This document shows, piece after piece, positions 21,938 through 34,304 of a stretch of DNA of 64,000 nt; within the stretch, counting starts at the first letter, position 1; every line of letters starts with the position of its first letter. The position numbers were made by a program, and so were the translations under genes. The notes beneath the pieces were generated by a model. It was not told the DNA's origin. It did not search any database and worked only from the letters and a program-made list of their open reading frames with translations. The DNA is from Nymphaea colorata (lineage: Eukaryota > Streptophyta > Magnoliopsida > Nymphaeales > Nymphaeaceae): assembly GCF_008831285.2 (NCBI RefSeq), contig NC_045141.1, positions 24,165,315 to 24,229,314 on the forward strand, given 5' to 3'.

Positions 21938-24418
21938 ATGGAGGACAAAGAAGCGAGGCTGACCATGATGCACCTGGCCAACCTCATCAGCGTGCCCATG
22001 GCTCTCCATGCAGCAGTCAAACTGGACCTACCGGACCTCATCTGGCAAGGTGGTGCCAACCTCCCCGTCTCACCCGCACAACTCGCGAGCCTGATCCGAG
22101 CCAAGTTCAGCCTAGCAACCGAGCCAGACGCGGTCAACCTCCAACGCATCCTCCGGCTTCTAGCCAGCCACGGCGTGTTCGAAGAGGTCCCCGACCACGG
22201 CAACGCGCCGGCCAAGGCTTTCAGGCTGACCGACGTCGGCCGGACGCTCGTGACCGATGATCAGGGCTTGTCGCTGGGCGCGTACGTGCTGCAACACCAC
22301 CAAGATGCTCTGGTTCAGGCATGGCCTTGCCTGCACGAGTCCGTTCTTGACTCAAGCCAAGAGGCGTTCAAGAAGGCACATGGCGTGTCTGCCTACGAGT
22401 ACTACGTCAAGGACTCCGCCTGCAACTCGCTGATGCAGAGGGCTATGAGTGGGATGTCCGTGCCGTTCATGAGGGCGCTGCTCGAGTCCTATGATGGGTT
22501 CGAGTCCGAGGGGCTGAAGACGGTCGTGGACGTCGGCGGCAGCACCGGTTCTTGCTTGGCGATGATCCTGGAGAGGTACCCGGGATTGCATGGCATCAAC
22601 TTTGATCTCCCCGAAGTTGTGGCCGATGCGCCACAATACCAAGGTATCTCACCCTCTCTCTTACTCGTGACCTTTGAAGAGCTTTGTGATGTTCCCCAGT
22701 AACTTTGATATGGTTGTTGATTTGAATGAATAAGTCCTCACTCTTCTATATCTATATGTTACGAATCTCTCTCTCTCTCTCTCATGTCCACTTCAATGGA
22801 TGTTCACAAATGCAAATTCAAATTCAGATTGGATAAGAATGAAGAAAGGTCTATGCTATTTGTGAGTCCGATTTTAAGCACAAAATTGAACCTAACTTGA
22901 AAGACAAAGGAATTGGGTACTAATAGCTAGGAAGGACAAAACAAAGCAGAATGCAACAGGTGACAAATGAGGTGACAGACTTGTTGGGACACTGTTGCCT
23001 CTTTCAAGTCTTCCACTTGTTTTCTCATAAAAACAAAGCACACGTGCCACACTGAACCGTTTGCTTGTTTAGTGATGGGAATGTTTTGGGCACTTTTCTA
23101 TTGCAAACCCACCTTCGTCCACGGTTGGGGCTTTATTTGGGATACCTTCGCCCACGGTTGGGGCTTTATTTGGGATGATGATCGCTCTTTGGATTGTCTT
23201 GCGCATTGAAATATAGTTGTCATTCTGCATCATTTTGGGGATACCGGGGTTTCAATCTTAGTCGGTGTGTGAGTGCTCTTTGTGTTCTTAGTAGTGACGT
23301 CCGACAACTGAGTACTCTTTGTGTTCTTTTATGAAGAAAATTTCCTGCATAAATTGTTTATAATCAGGTAGCTTGTTGTTTATAATCAACATATTTGAAC
23401 GTTTTGGTGCTATCACGGTAACATCAAGCTTGGCTCTTTTACCTGCATAAATTGTTTGGGATGCACCACTTATGGGAATGGGAAACTGATATTTCTTGAA
23501 TTGTACTGTTGCATGCAATAGGCATGACGCACGTGGGTGGAAACATGTTCGAGTCAGTTCCAGCGGGAGACGCCATCTTCATGAAGGTTTTGAAATTTGA
23601 AGCTCTTTCTGCTTTGTACTCTCCAGTGGATTTCTTTTCTTCTTCTTATATGGATAGGACCATAGCCACAAAAAGTGCGGCTCATTTAATGTCCATTTCA
23701 GAGGTGAGCATGTGATCTTCTGAGGGCCACCAAAAATTAGCTGTGACAGGATTCGGATATGGTGTCGCGAAGCAACATCATGGGCATGTCAGGCTCTCCA
23801 TCTACATCCCGAATATTCAAAGATGGGAGAAGGATGTAACCTTTTCCTAGCTTTCTGCTCTAACAGAGTGTCTAATGGTAGAAGAGAATGTCTAGAGACA
23901 GAAGCTATTGTCTGGTGTGAGGATATGGTTTTGAGTTTTCTTCTCACTTTTCTCCTTTTTTAAGGACACCCAATTCAATTGGTCACACATTTAGTTTGTT
24001 TGAATTTGAAATGTTCATAGTGTAAGATCCAAATTAAAAAACCTATAGGTAATAATAATCTTAGATGCGCTTGTTTATCTAGGATGAAATAATTTGACAG
24101 ACACGACATACATATCTGGAACAGGGGATTTTAGCTGGTTTTAGCGATGAAAAATGCCACAAGATCATGGAGAACTGCCACAGAGCTCTTCCGGAGAAGG
24201 GGAAGCTGATTCTCTGTGAGCCGGTGGCGCCAGAGAACACCGACGCCAGCGTGCGGACTCGAGCACTTCTGGTGGGAGACATATTCTTGATGGCAATGTA
24301 CAAGAGCCTGCACCGGGCTGAGTCCGAGTACAGGAAGTATGGTGAGGCAGCTGGCTTCAGTAACTTCAGGTCACTGGACGTGGACCCTTACTTCACCCTC
24401 ATGGAGTTCCTCAAGTAG
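21938..24418 (+). CDS. NANMT-like / COMT-family methyltransferase, gene D
   Basis: Exons 21938-22643, 23522-23586 and 24125-24418 (354 aa), GT-AG introns, phases correct. Domain order as in A: dimerisation domain, QHHQ (119-122), SAM loop VDVGGSTG, GINFDLPEVV, GMTHVGGNMFESVP, then exon 3. Exon 3 begins G-I-L-A-G-F-S-D-E-K-C, so the family Trp is Gly258 and the COMT catalytic-His position is Ala261. The Glu after LIL-C is kept, and the second COMT Glu is His. Likely a cytosolic SAM-dependent methyltransferase. Nicotinate is the family substrate, but the altered site makes activity uncertain. The alternative is a non-catalytic or neofunctional paralogue. Exon 3 and 1.4 kb of 3' flank are almost identical to H. 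Confidence 0.85.
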
Positions 24419-25980
24419 ATGAAGCTGCTTGATTTTACTGAACTGTGGAGGTGTGAGCACCCATGGCTGCCTCGCCTAGTCGTCTACTGCCGAACTTTTG
24501 GCCCTTGCTTGTGTGAATGTTGAGTAAATTTCATTGGCTGGAAAATAACGACAGTGTGCTGCTTGTTTAATTACTTCATGTTCTAGTGTGCTGCTTGTTT
24601 AATTACTTCATGTTCTTCCTTCGTTCGGGTAAAGAATGAGTAGTGCGATCTTTGCGTGTTTTCTTTTCTTTCCACTTTGTTAGTTTGTATGTAATATTGG
24701 TTTTTAGTATACTGCGTCTTAGAAGAAGGGAATCCCAGTGAAGCCTCGGTTGGTTGAGAGGCTGGTAGACTTCCCCTGGTCATACAAACCATGGCCTATA
24801 CATTTGCATGCGGTTGACAACTACTGCTTATGGAGCTCGAGGCTTGAACTCTCCAGTGGCAGAGCCAAGGTTTTTTCCGTAGTTGTGCTTTGCAAGATTT
24901 TTTTTTATGTCGCTCATGATAGAAATTTTCAAAACATTAGCTGCTGGTAAAACTTTTTTTTTTCAAAATTCTCGCTGGCCTGCCAGCCCTTTAGCTTCCG
25001 AAGCTAATTACATCCATCCTTTGTGGGTAAAAAATTGCACAGAGACTATGTATCATCCATCGTTAACTACAGCAGTACAGCTTCTGCACAAACAGTGATG
25101 CATTCAATCTCAAAACTTCTATTCCGTTTTAACTTAACGTGGCCACTTGAAAATGACGGAGATGAGATCCAATTTGGTCAGGTTTGAGTACATCCGAATC
25201 AAAATCGAATGCTGGTAATTACCAATTGAGTTGGACTCGGTGTTAGCCTATTTTTTTTTTTCCTTTTTTTTTAGTCCAAATCTGATTACATAATTACATT
25301 GAATGCGTGGTTTTCTTTTTACTTCTAAGAAATATAAAACAAATTGTCCAGATTTTATCATTAAAAGTAAAAATTCAAGGAAAAAAAAATCTCCATCTTT
25401 AGTGCACAAGATCGGTGGACGCGTGAGATTTTTCTACTGTAAATGTTGCGTCCCCCAAATTTCTTTCGTTACAAAGGAATTATTAACTTTGTCCCCGGAA
25501 TTTAATGTAAAAGTCGAAGGTAACTCTGTTTCCTGCACGCTTTAACCACGGTTGTTTGAGTGTTGCATGGATCGGTCGATATATATTTGTTGCTTTTCTG
25601 TAGGAAACACCACGTTTGAGAAGGAGCGCAGAGGAAAAGCTTAGACAATTTGAGCAGCAGATCGCTCATTAGCTTTAATCCTTCCATTAACGGTTGTTAA
25701 ATATTAGGCTGAACCAGACTGGCGGAAAATTTATTCTGATTCAACCACTGTAAGTTGATTAGTTTATTATTCAAATATCTTACTATTAATTTTTTTTTGT
25801 ACATTGTCGGTCCACTTCTAAAATTTAACATACTAATCAAATTCTTTGGCCACTTCGAATTCAGTTCTTTATTTTCAAGACACTGCTTTCAATTTAATGC
25901 TGTAAAAAAAGGGTACCGGTGCGGTATTGGTTTACTCACCAACACAGCATGATCAATATAACACAATGGTCAAAATGTAT
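24419..25980 (+). repeat. 3' flank of gene D, duplicated at 40001-41440
   Basis: Aligned by eye with 40001-41440 at a constant offset of 15582 from about 24120 to 25690, with roughly ten substitutions and no large indel. A diverged, shortened version lies at 33423-34040. It contains a GGCAGAGCCAAGG-type dispersed repeat fragment near 24855 and a GCCTGCCAGCCC segment near 24980. Open frames shared by the copies (for example 25303-25545) differ by single residues only and carry no recognised domain. Confidence 0.75.
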
Positions 25981-26112
25981 TGGTGTACATAGGTGATAAG
26001 ATGTGGTCGGACGACGGTCTCCGGCTTCTTACATCGTCTGCTACCCTGTCTATAAATACTTCACCCGGACACATTTATTTCCAACATCCAGAAGCGCTCG
26101 CACAAGAAAGCG

Positions 26113-26251
26113 ATGGAGAGAGCCACGGAGGAGAGGAGAAAGAAGCAAGGATGACGATGATGCACCTGGCCAACCTCATCAACGTGCCCATGGCTCTTCA
26201 CACAGCAGTCAAACTTGACCAACCCGATCAAAACTGGCAAGGTGGTGCCAA
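26113..26251 (+). pseudogene. NANMT-like pseudogene E (first part of exon 1 only)
   Basis: The sequence reads through MTMMHLANLINVPMALHTAV to QGGAK and stops abruptly at 26251, where unrelated sequence begins. The position of the family start codon is ACG (26125-26127). By leader and text it belongs to the G/I type. It lies directly downstream of the D-type flank, just as I lies downstream of H. Confidence 0.75.
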
Positions 26252-26299
26252 GTGATAACTGATAAAGCACGAAAGGAGTTACCACATAACGCACAAAAG

Positions 26300-26440
26300 G
26301 AGGAATCAGCTCATCAGCAACCGACGCCAGCTCTTTCCTTTTCTCACGCACCAGCTCATCAACAACGGATGTCCCTTTCTCACGCACCAGTTCATCAGCA
26401 ACCGACGCCAACTCTAACAGCTCTCAATCTTTCCATTATT
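26300..26440. repeat. Minisatellite-like block
   Basis: About three imperfect units of roughly 36-46 bases, each containing CAG(C/T)TCATCA(G/A)CAAC and TTTCTCACGCAC. It sits between the broken exon of E and the Copia remains, and may belong to a terminal repeat of that element. Confidence 0.55.
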
Positions 26441-26559
26441 AGGGCACCAGCTCACACAAGAGAAACTGACGTCCTTCATTTCTCACGCACAAGAGAAATC
26501 GTTAGCTTCTCTAGCTCACAACGCTTCCCACATTATTAAGAGCAAATGATAAAGATGAT

Positions 26560-29500
26560 GACAATGGAAAGAAGATCCGTCCGTTTCAGTAAGAGAGAGA
26601 TTTAAGGAATCAAAATTGTAGATGGAAAGAAGAAAAAAGAGTACAAAAAGTGGCGTATGAATTTAATTCCAATTCATTTGTAAAACCTATATTAATCCCA
26701 TTTCAAAGGAAACGCCAGCATTTTATAATTGCCGCAGCTGCTGTCGACCGAGTTGTTTTCGACTGGAGGCGATTCACAGCTCGTGCACACTCGCCAGAGA
26801 GGGTATTCCAAGCGTGACTTTCTATGGGGCGAGGGTCTTCCAGGCATGACTTTCTGTCGAGAGAGGGTCTTTTAGGCGTGCCTTTCTCTGGGGCGCGTTT
26901 TTGACTGGAGGCGATTCATAGGTCGAGCTAAATGGCATTGGATTCGAGCATGTGTCTAGTATTTTCGGACAAATTTGCAGATTTTTTGAATAATCCTGTG
27001 AAGAGATACATAATTTACAAGTGCCACATGTCTTCAACATATCGACATCCGCAACAAATTGAACAACTAAGTACCCCTATCCCTCCACCGTGAATGTGGC
27101 TAATTTTGTTTCTATGAAGCTGTCACACAAGAATTTCTTGCTGTGGAAAACACAAATTCTTAGACTCATAAAGAGTCAAGATTTGCTTGGATTTATCGAA
27201 AGGTCGATTCCCACGCAAGCTTTTACCATAGAAACTACCAAAAATGATGAAATTTGAGATGACCGAACCATGGTTTTTTTGTTTGGAAAAAAATGATATT
27301 GTGTTTTAAGGGGATGGATAACTGGTTCCCTCATGAAAGAGATCCTAGGACTAGTTGTGGGACATGATACCGCTGCACAGGTATAGAAAACACTGACAGG
27401 AGCCATTGTTTGAGAATCAAAAGGTAGAGAAATTATGTCGACAAGGAAATTACAAATCTTTCTCAAACAAGACAAATCTATCGCTGAATATGTCACAGGG
27501 TTCAAGGCCATATGTTATGAACATGCAGCAATAAAAAAGCCTCTGATAGATGACGACAAGGTTTTCTGGCTAGTCAATGGACTCAGACTGGATATGAGTC
27601 ATTTATGAATTACATCCTCAAGTCGTCGGTATCATCCTACCTCGACATTGTATCCTTACTCCAAGGATATGAAACAATGAAATATCTACATGCAGGAGAG
27701 ACTAGACTAAATAGTCCAATGGTCATTCTCACACGACAATCTAACAACCAGAACAACAGAAAACGCTACAACAACAACTGGCGGAACAACAATACCAATA
27801 CTCGATTCAATTCTAAGGGACGTGGGTTCAATCCGGCAACTTAGACTCAAATATGCAAGGGCCGACTAATGGAAAGTCCACCAAATCAAAGGTACCATAT
27901 CAGATTTGTGGATTAAATAATCACAGTGCCTTCAAATGTTATCACAGATTCGATCATGCATATCAGCCTCGTGATATGACCCAAGCCTTCGCTACTATGA
28001 AAGTCTCCGATCCAACTGATCAAGACTGGTTTCCCGATATTGGAGCAAGTTCTTATGTGTTCGATGATCTAGGTAAACTTAAGTGTTGCATTCCCTATAA
28101 TGGAACTGAAAAAATTATGGTAGGAAATGGTCAATATCTTGATATTACACATATTGGTACTACTGATATTCATGTGGACAATTGCACGGTACCTCTAGAC
28201 AATGTTCTCGTTGTACTCGATATTAAAAAGAATTTTATTTCGGTCAGCAAACTTACGTCTTCGATGCCCTATATGTTTGAATTCTCTTCAAATTGCTTTT
28301 CTATTAAGGACAAGGAGACCAATAAGGTGATTGCAACGGGATCTAGAGAATGCGACTTATATGCGTTCAAGACAAAACCAAAGACTGTGTTCTTCTCAAC
28401 AAGGTTCCAATCAGCTCCCCTTGAAGTTTGGCATGGACGACTTGGCCATCCACATCATAAAATATTGGATTTTACGACTACGAATAAGTTGATTAATATG
28501 ACAAATAATCTGTCTGAATCTTTTATTTGTGCTAGTTGACAGATGGGAAAGACATGCAGACTTTACAAAATATTTTTGTTGATGACGATTGTGACTCTTT
28601 ATTTGCTAAAGTTCATTGTGATTTATGGGGACCTACTCTTGTTCCTTCATGTCAGAATATCAAATTTTATGTCTTATTTGTTGATCAATTTTCTAGATAC
28701 TCTTGGATATATAATCTAAAACAGAAATATGATTTTTTTGCCAAATTCCTTGAGTTTCACAAAATGATCCAAACTCAGTTTGACCCCAAGCTAAAAGTTT
28801 TTCAAAGTGATGAAGGAGAAGAGTTTAATTGTAAGACCCTCCTAGACTAGTTAAAAGAAAATGACATCAAGCATAAAAAATTCTGCCCCTAAGACGCCTG
28901 AACAAAATGGAGTGGTGGAGCGCAAGCATAGATCTATCACAGAATTGGGTCTTACTATGTTATTTCATAGCAACCTTCCATCTCAGATTTGGGTAGAGGC
29001 ATTCTCTACTGTTGTATGGCTCATCAATCGACTTCCTTCACAGGTTTTACATATGCAAAGTCCATACAAGATTTTTTTTTAAAAATGCCCGGGTTATTCA
29101 TGTCTTCGAGCTTTTAGATCTAGATGTTATCCTTATCTTTGGGGTTATCCAGAACATAAGTTTCAACTCAAGTCTCTACCATGTGTTATTGTTGGATATA
29201 ACAACCACCATAAGGGGTATAGATGTCTTTATCCTCCCATTGGACGGTATACATATATCGACATGTTGTCTTTGATGAAACAGTTTTTCCCTACCACATT
29301 CCCACGCCAACCCCTAGGGCCATCACTACTAATGCCGATTTTGTCTCCTTTTCAGACTCATCCCAATACTATCATCTAGAGTCCCAACGCCTAGCACAAA
29401 TGCATAATATTGAAGGTCCATCTACCATAGAAAATCCAGTACCCATAGTCATACCAAAGACTCCCTTACTTGACCAACCTAGCTCATCGCCATCAACATC

Positions 29501-29710
29501 CTCCTCGTCATCCACTCATCCTATGATATGATCACTCCTTCCAAATCCGGAGTCACCAAACCTAATCCCAAGTATGCCCTCTCTACCACATCCATTCCTA
29601 AAGAACCGTCGCACTATTCCCTTGCTTTCAAACACCCGGGTTGGCATCAAGCTATGAAAGATGAAATAACTACTTTACATGCTAATCACACTTGGGATCT
29701 TGTGAATTAG
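26560..29710 (+). mobile_element. Broken Ty1/Copia retrotransposon (fossil)
   Basis: Recognisable parts in order on the + strand: gag-like region (about 27080-27840), zinc knuckle/protease region (about 27860-28300), GAG-pre-integrase and integrase core (about 28380-29090), and the very start of the reverse transcriptase region (about 29540-29710). Most of reverse transcriptase and all of RNase H are absent. Leader-like sequence precedes gag. No pair of long terminal repeats was found; 26252-26930 might be a relic of one. It is incomplete and interrupted by several breaks, so an old insertion. It lies between pseudogenes E and F. Confidence 0.85.
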
Positions 29711-30445
29711 CATTACTAATATTTGACAAGGTTGGTCAATTGGGTTGGATTTATTTAATTTACTAACCTTAATTTAGATCCGTTTAAGGAGAGTTTTGGT
29801 TATTAATTTGGTTTAAGTTCCATTTGTAATTTTTGCAAATGAGTCCAATTAGACCAGATAGGGCTTCAAGCTGACTAAATTTACATGTCAGATCTTGCTT
29901 CTCAGATTCTGAATTCAGTTTTAAAAACTAAAGTTTGTGCATGGTTCAAGTGAAAAAACAGGGACAATATCCGATGGAGCAAATCAAAATCCAAAGCTTG
30001 TATCCAATTGGATCCGAACCGGTAAAGCCTGGATTTTTGTTTAGTCCAAACAGATTAGGTTGAGTGCATCGTCTCTCTTATTCTAAACAACACAAAAACT
30101 AATTTTCGCAGTCAATATTATCTTGCATAAATTGCCTTGTCAATGAAAGAATTGACAAGCATTTGCTGCCATGAGATTCGATCGCACACATCAATTCAAG
30201 GGGGAACGGCTCTGTTCAAGATCCAAGTTGGTCGAACTCGAACTGGGCTCGACTACCATAAACTGTAACTCGAGCTCAAGTCGAGCACCTAGCTCCAGCT
30301 CGGCTTCGCTCGACTTTAAGATTCTCGAAATCAGCAGTTAAGCAGAGATTTAGTTTGAGCTTAACCCAGCCATCTATTATGAACCTTATGTTTTTTGAAA
30401 ACAATTGGCATCTCATTTTACTAGCTATCCCCCTGATACCTTCTC
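29711..30445. other. Spacer between the Copia remains and pseudogene F
   Basis: AT-rich, no gene. About 30222-30330 is a GAGCTCGA-rich repeat fragment. About 30325-30425 matches 16440-16575 upstream of pseudogene B, marking shared 5' flank. Confidence 0.5.
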
Positions 30446-30452
30446 TATAAAT
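30446..30452 (+). promoter_or_regulatory. TATA box of pseudogene F
   Basis: TATAAAT in TTCTCTATAAATGTG, 70 bases before the ATG at 30522, the same spacing as in B. Confidence 0.45.
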
Positions 30453-32384
30453 GTGTATTAAGGACTTACTTGTATTGATTGTGCAGCAGAGCTCAGATAG
30501 AGGGAGAGAGAGCTGAGAGCCATGGATGACAGAGAAGCAAAAATGACGATAAAATGACGATGATGCACCTGGCTAACCTCATCAGCGTGCCTATGGCTCT
30601 CCACACAGCGGTCAGATTGGACATACCCGAGCTCATCTGGCAAGGCGGTGCCAGCCTCCCCATCTCGCCCAAACAACTCGCGGGCCTGATCCGGACCAAG
30701 TTCGGCCTGCCTATCAACCGAGCCGGACGCCGTCAACCTGCAACGCATCCTCCGGGTCCTGGCCAGCCACGGCGTGTTTGAAGAGGTTCCCGACCATGGG
30801 AAGCCGCCGGCCATGGCCTTCCGGCTGACCAGTGTCGGCCGGACTCTCGTGGCCCCACGATCTGGGCGCGTACGTGCTGCAGCACCACCAGGACGCACTG
30901 GTTCAGGCGTGGACTCACCTGCACGAGGCGGTGCTCGACTCGAGCGAAGCGGCGTTCAAGAAGACTCAGGTGGTGGCTGACTACGAGTACTACGGCAAGG
31001 ACCTCACCTACAACTCGGTCATACAGCGGGCCATGGCCGGGGTGTCCAAACCATTGATGAGGGCAGTGCTCGAGTCCTATGATGGGTTTGAGTCCAAGGG
31101 GCTGAAGACGCTCGTGGACGTTGGCGGCAGCTCTGGTGTGTCACGTGTGCCTGGCTATGATCGTTGAGAGATACCCAGGATTGCAAGGCATCAACTTTGA
31201 CCTCCCTGAAGTTGTGGCCAATGCTCCACAGTACCATGGTTTCTTTCTTTCTCTCTCTCTATCTCTCTCTCTCTCTCTCGTTAAGCTACACACAATTTCC
31301 TTGAAAGCTCCCCATGTGTCTGATGCAGCCCCACCTTGTTTATCAAGTAAAAGAAACAAGAGAACATCATATGATAAATGAAACATTCAAAAAGTAAAGT
31401 ATCAATTGCTCATAACATATCAGAACATGGCTTATACGCGTAAATCACAATATGATATTCAATTTTCTTTCCCTTTCTTTTCTTCTGTTTGAAGATAGGT
31501 GTCTGTGAAGATAAATAGATACAATACCTAGCTGCCACAACAGTATCTTGATCTCTGCCAGCTTTGTCGTGGAGTTAATTCTGAAATAGGGTTTCGCCGG
31601 TGGCTTTCAACCAGCAATTGACACGGCCCTCGTTTCTGCGTTGGTGTACCATCAATAATGTACATCGCCCTGTAGCAGCAGCATAGGTCGGCTAAAGAGA
31701 AAATAAAGATTTATTGCAAGGTTTTTGTGCAGCGACTTTTCCAAAGAACATGACACTTTGTGACATTGGATCCAACAAGATATAATGTGGCCCATCGTTT
31801 ATAATCAACATATCTGAAGTACATTTTGGGGTTATTAGGACAAGATGAAGCTTGTCTATTTAACTGCACATATTGCTTGGGGTGGATCCTTCATGAACTT
31901 ACATTTCTTTAAATGCATGTTGTACAACAGGTATGACGCACGTAGATGGTAGCATGTTCGAGTCTGTGCCTGCAGGAGATGCCATCTTCATAAAAGCTCT
32001 GAACTTTGAAACTGATCTTAGCTCTAAGCATAGGCTTCAAGTTTCTGATTGGACTGAAAAAATGTGATTCTAGCACATAAGGAACTTTTCTAAGTGTTCT
32101 AATTAAGAACATACAGCAATTTCTGTGTTCATCTCGGTCTCCTTATGGAAGTACATGCTGATTGAATTAAGTGACTAACATCGCCGAAGGGAGGCTAGAA
32201 ATCGGGTCTGGTTTTAGTACCCATCCATACAGATACTTCCTTTCTTAATTTGAAGGTCCAAGTCGCATCGCAAGGAAATCGGTTAATGCTTGTCAATCCA
32301 CTACCACTTATGTCTCTCCTGACTAGGGTTGTTTCTCAATCCACTACCATTTACGTCTCTCCTGACAAGCCTGTCCAGGAGCCA

Positions 32385-32785
32385 AGTCGAGCTTGAGCTC
32401 GACTCGACTCGACTTGAATCATATTGCTTTGCCCGGGCTTGAGTCAAGCTATACTTGTGCGGCTTGAGCTCGAGCTCGACTCAATAAGAGTCCAGACTCA
32501 AGCTCGACTTGCTTAAGCTCATTTACCAACTCCCTAATTGACTTGATCCCTTTCCTTCGTTTTAAGTTTAGAAATTACAAAGGAAAAAGATAGGCTAGAT
32601 TAAACAAGCTTACTCCAATTTAAATGAGTTGAACCTTTAGAAATCGAAGTCGACTCATCTATAAGCTCAAGCTTGACTCGTTTATAAACAGAGCTAATAG
32701 GCTTCATGTTACGTCAATTCGAACTTGCTCGATCTGTATGAGTCCAAGTCGAGCTCAAGTTGGCTCGACTAACTGTACAGCCCTA
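32385..32785. repeat. GAGCTCGA-rich dispersed repeat in intron 2 of pseudogene F
   Basis: Dense TCGAGCTTGAGCTCGACTCG-like phrases with AAGCTTGACTCGTTTATAAA. It is more diverged from the three intron 1 copies than those are from each other, so it is a separate insertion. Confidence 0.55.
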
Positions 32786-32859
32786 CTCCCTTTGGGCTCT
32801 CTGTCATGAACGATAGGATTTTTTGTGTTTCAACAATTTCCTTATACTAATGGGGAAAG

Positions 32860-33060
32860 GGTGCGGCGCACCAATATATATATTCTGGCTAGCTTAGATT
32901 TGAGACTTCGCTTTCAGCACCATATTTATTGCTCATCTGACTAATCTCACAGGGCTAATTCTCACATTCAATTTGGAATTCTTGTGGCACTCTGTGGCAA
33001 AATTTGATGTTACTCTCGTAGATCACCTCCTACAAAATGATTGCTTTTTACCATCACTAA
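32860..33060 (-). mobile_element. LINE fragment in intron 2 of pseudogene F
   Basis: Aligns with 46430-46560, the minus-strand LINE piece in copy I (shared CTAAT-GGGGAAAG, CACCAA-ATATTCTGGCT, TTCGCTTTCAGCACCA-type phrases). Too decayed to read a protein. The shared insertion dates it before the split of the F and I introns. Confidence 0.45.
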
Positions 33061-33422
33061 TTTCCAACTCCATCTTAGCACTAGTGATCTTTGCATTTGA
33101 GGCAATTACGCAGCTAGTAAGGTTAAACCGAGGCGTGTCAATTACTGGTTGAAAACACATTTGGGGCAATTATACAGCTAGCAAGGTGAAACCAAGGCAT
33201 ATCAATTACTGGTTGAAAACTTTGGCATTGGCGATGAAATATTGGTGGATTTATATGCAAATTAATCAGAGTACAACTCAAATGGAGTACTTTTCGGTTC
33301 CACAAGATAGAAGGAAGCTCTATCTGACACATGACATACATATCTGGAACAGTGGGTTTTAACTAGTTTTGGCGATGAAGAATGCCAGAAGATCTTGGAG
33401 AACTGCCACAGAGCTCTGCCGG

Positions 33423-34304
33423 ATGCTATATTTGTGGCACGTTATCTTTTCTTTCCACTTTGTTAGTTTGTATGTAATATTGGTTTCTGGTATAATTGCC
33501 CATCGCGTCCTAGAAGGGAAGCCCAATGAAGCCTCGGTTGGTTAAGAGGCTCGTGGACTTCCCTTGATCATACAAACCATGGCCTATACATTTGCATGCT
33601 TTGAAAAGTAGTGTTTATGGAGCCCGAGGCCTGAACGGACCAGCGACACAGCCAAGGTTTTTTCCATAGTTGTGCTTTGCAAGATTTTTTTTATGGGGCT
33701 CATGATAAAAATTTTCAAAACGTTAGCTGCTGGTAAAATTTCTTTTCAAAATTCTTGCGGGCCATGGCCCCTGCCAGCCCTCAAGCTTCCGAAGCTAATT
33801 ACATGCATCCTTTGTGGAAAATTGATTCTGATTCAACCACTGTCCCTGATTAGTTTATTATTCAAATGTCTTGCCAGTATTTTTTTTTTTTTTTTGTACA
33901 TTGTCGGTCCACTTCTAAAATTTAACATACTGATCAATTTCTTTGGCCACTTTGAATTCAGTCCTTTATTTTCACAACACTGCTTTCAATTTAATGCTGT
34001 AAAAGAAGGGTACCGGTGCGGTATTGGTTAACTCACCGACACAGCATCCATACGACACAATGGTCAAAATGTATCGGCACGTATTCGCTCTATTTTGACA
34101 AATCTTCGACGGAATAAAACGAAAAACGTGAAGAAAAGGTGTGGACATAATTGAAAATTGGGGGATGAGTCCCCATGAGAGCAGAACCAAAGAGATGGTG
34201 TGCTCTCCTTATATCATCTGCTACCCTGTCCATAAATACTTCACACTGACACCTTTGTTTCCAACATGCAGAAGCTCTCACTCAAGAAAGCCGTGGAGAG
34301 AGCC
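33423..34304 (+). repeat. Shortened copy of the D/H 3' flank plus leader of pseudogene G
   Basis: 33423-34040 is a diverged, partly deleted version of 24640-25940, joined directly to truncated exon 3 of F. The following 260 bases are the promoter and leader of G. No intact gene. Confidence 0.6.

Larger units (their letters stand above)
30522..33422 (+). pseudogene. NANMT-like pseudogene F
   Basis: Exon 1 (30522-31238) has an 11-base duplication that ends the frame shortly after MDDREAKMT, then at least three further frame changes. Almost the whole domain is still readable, including QHHQ and LVDVGGSSG. Exon 2 (31931-31995) is intact in text but followed by GC instead of GT. Exon 3 starts at 33353 with W-V-L-T-S-F-G-D-E-E-C and is cut after about 70 bases, where D-type 3' flank begins. 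Its retained W-V-L-T suggests the parent had the older, J-like site. Intron 2 holds a GAGCTCGA repeat and a LINE fragment. Confidence 0.85.

Noticed and set aside
24583-24792. 69-codon minus-strand frame conserved at 40165-40374
   Set aside because: Same recent duplication; it overlaps a dispersed repeat and the 3' UTR of genes D and H.
25303-25545. 80-codon frame preserved also at 40885-41127
   Set aside because: Preservation is explained by the very recent duplication of non-coding flank; no domain.
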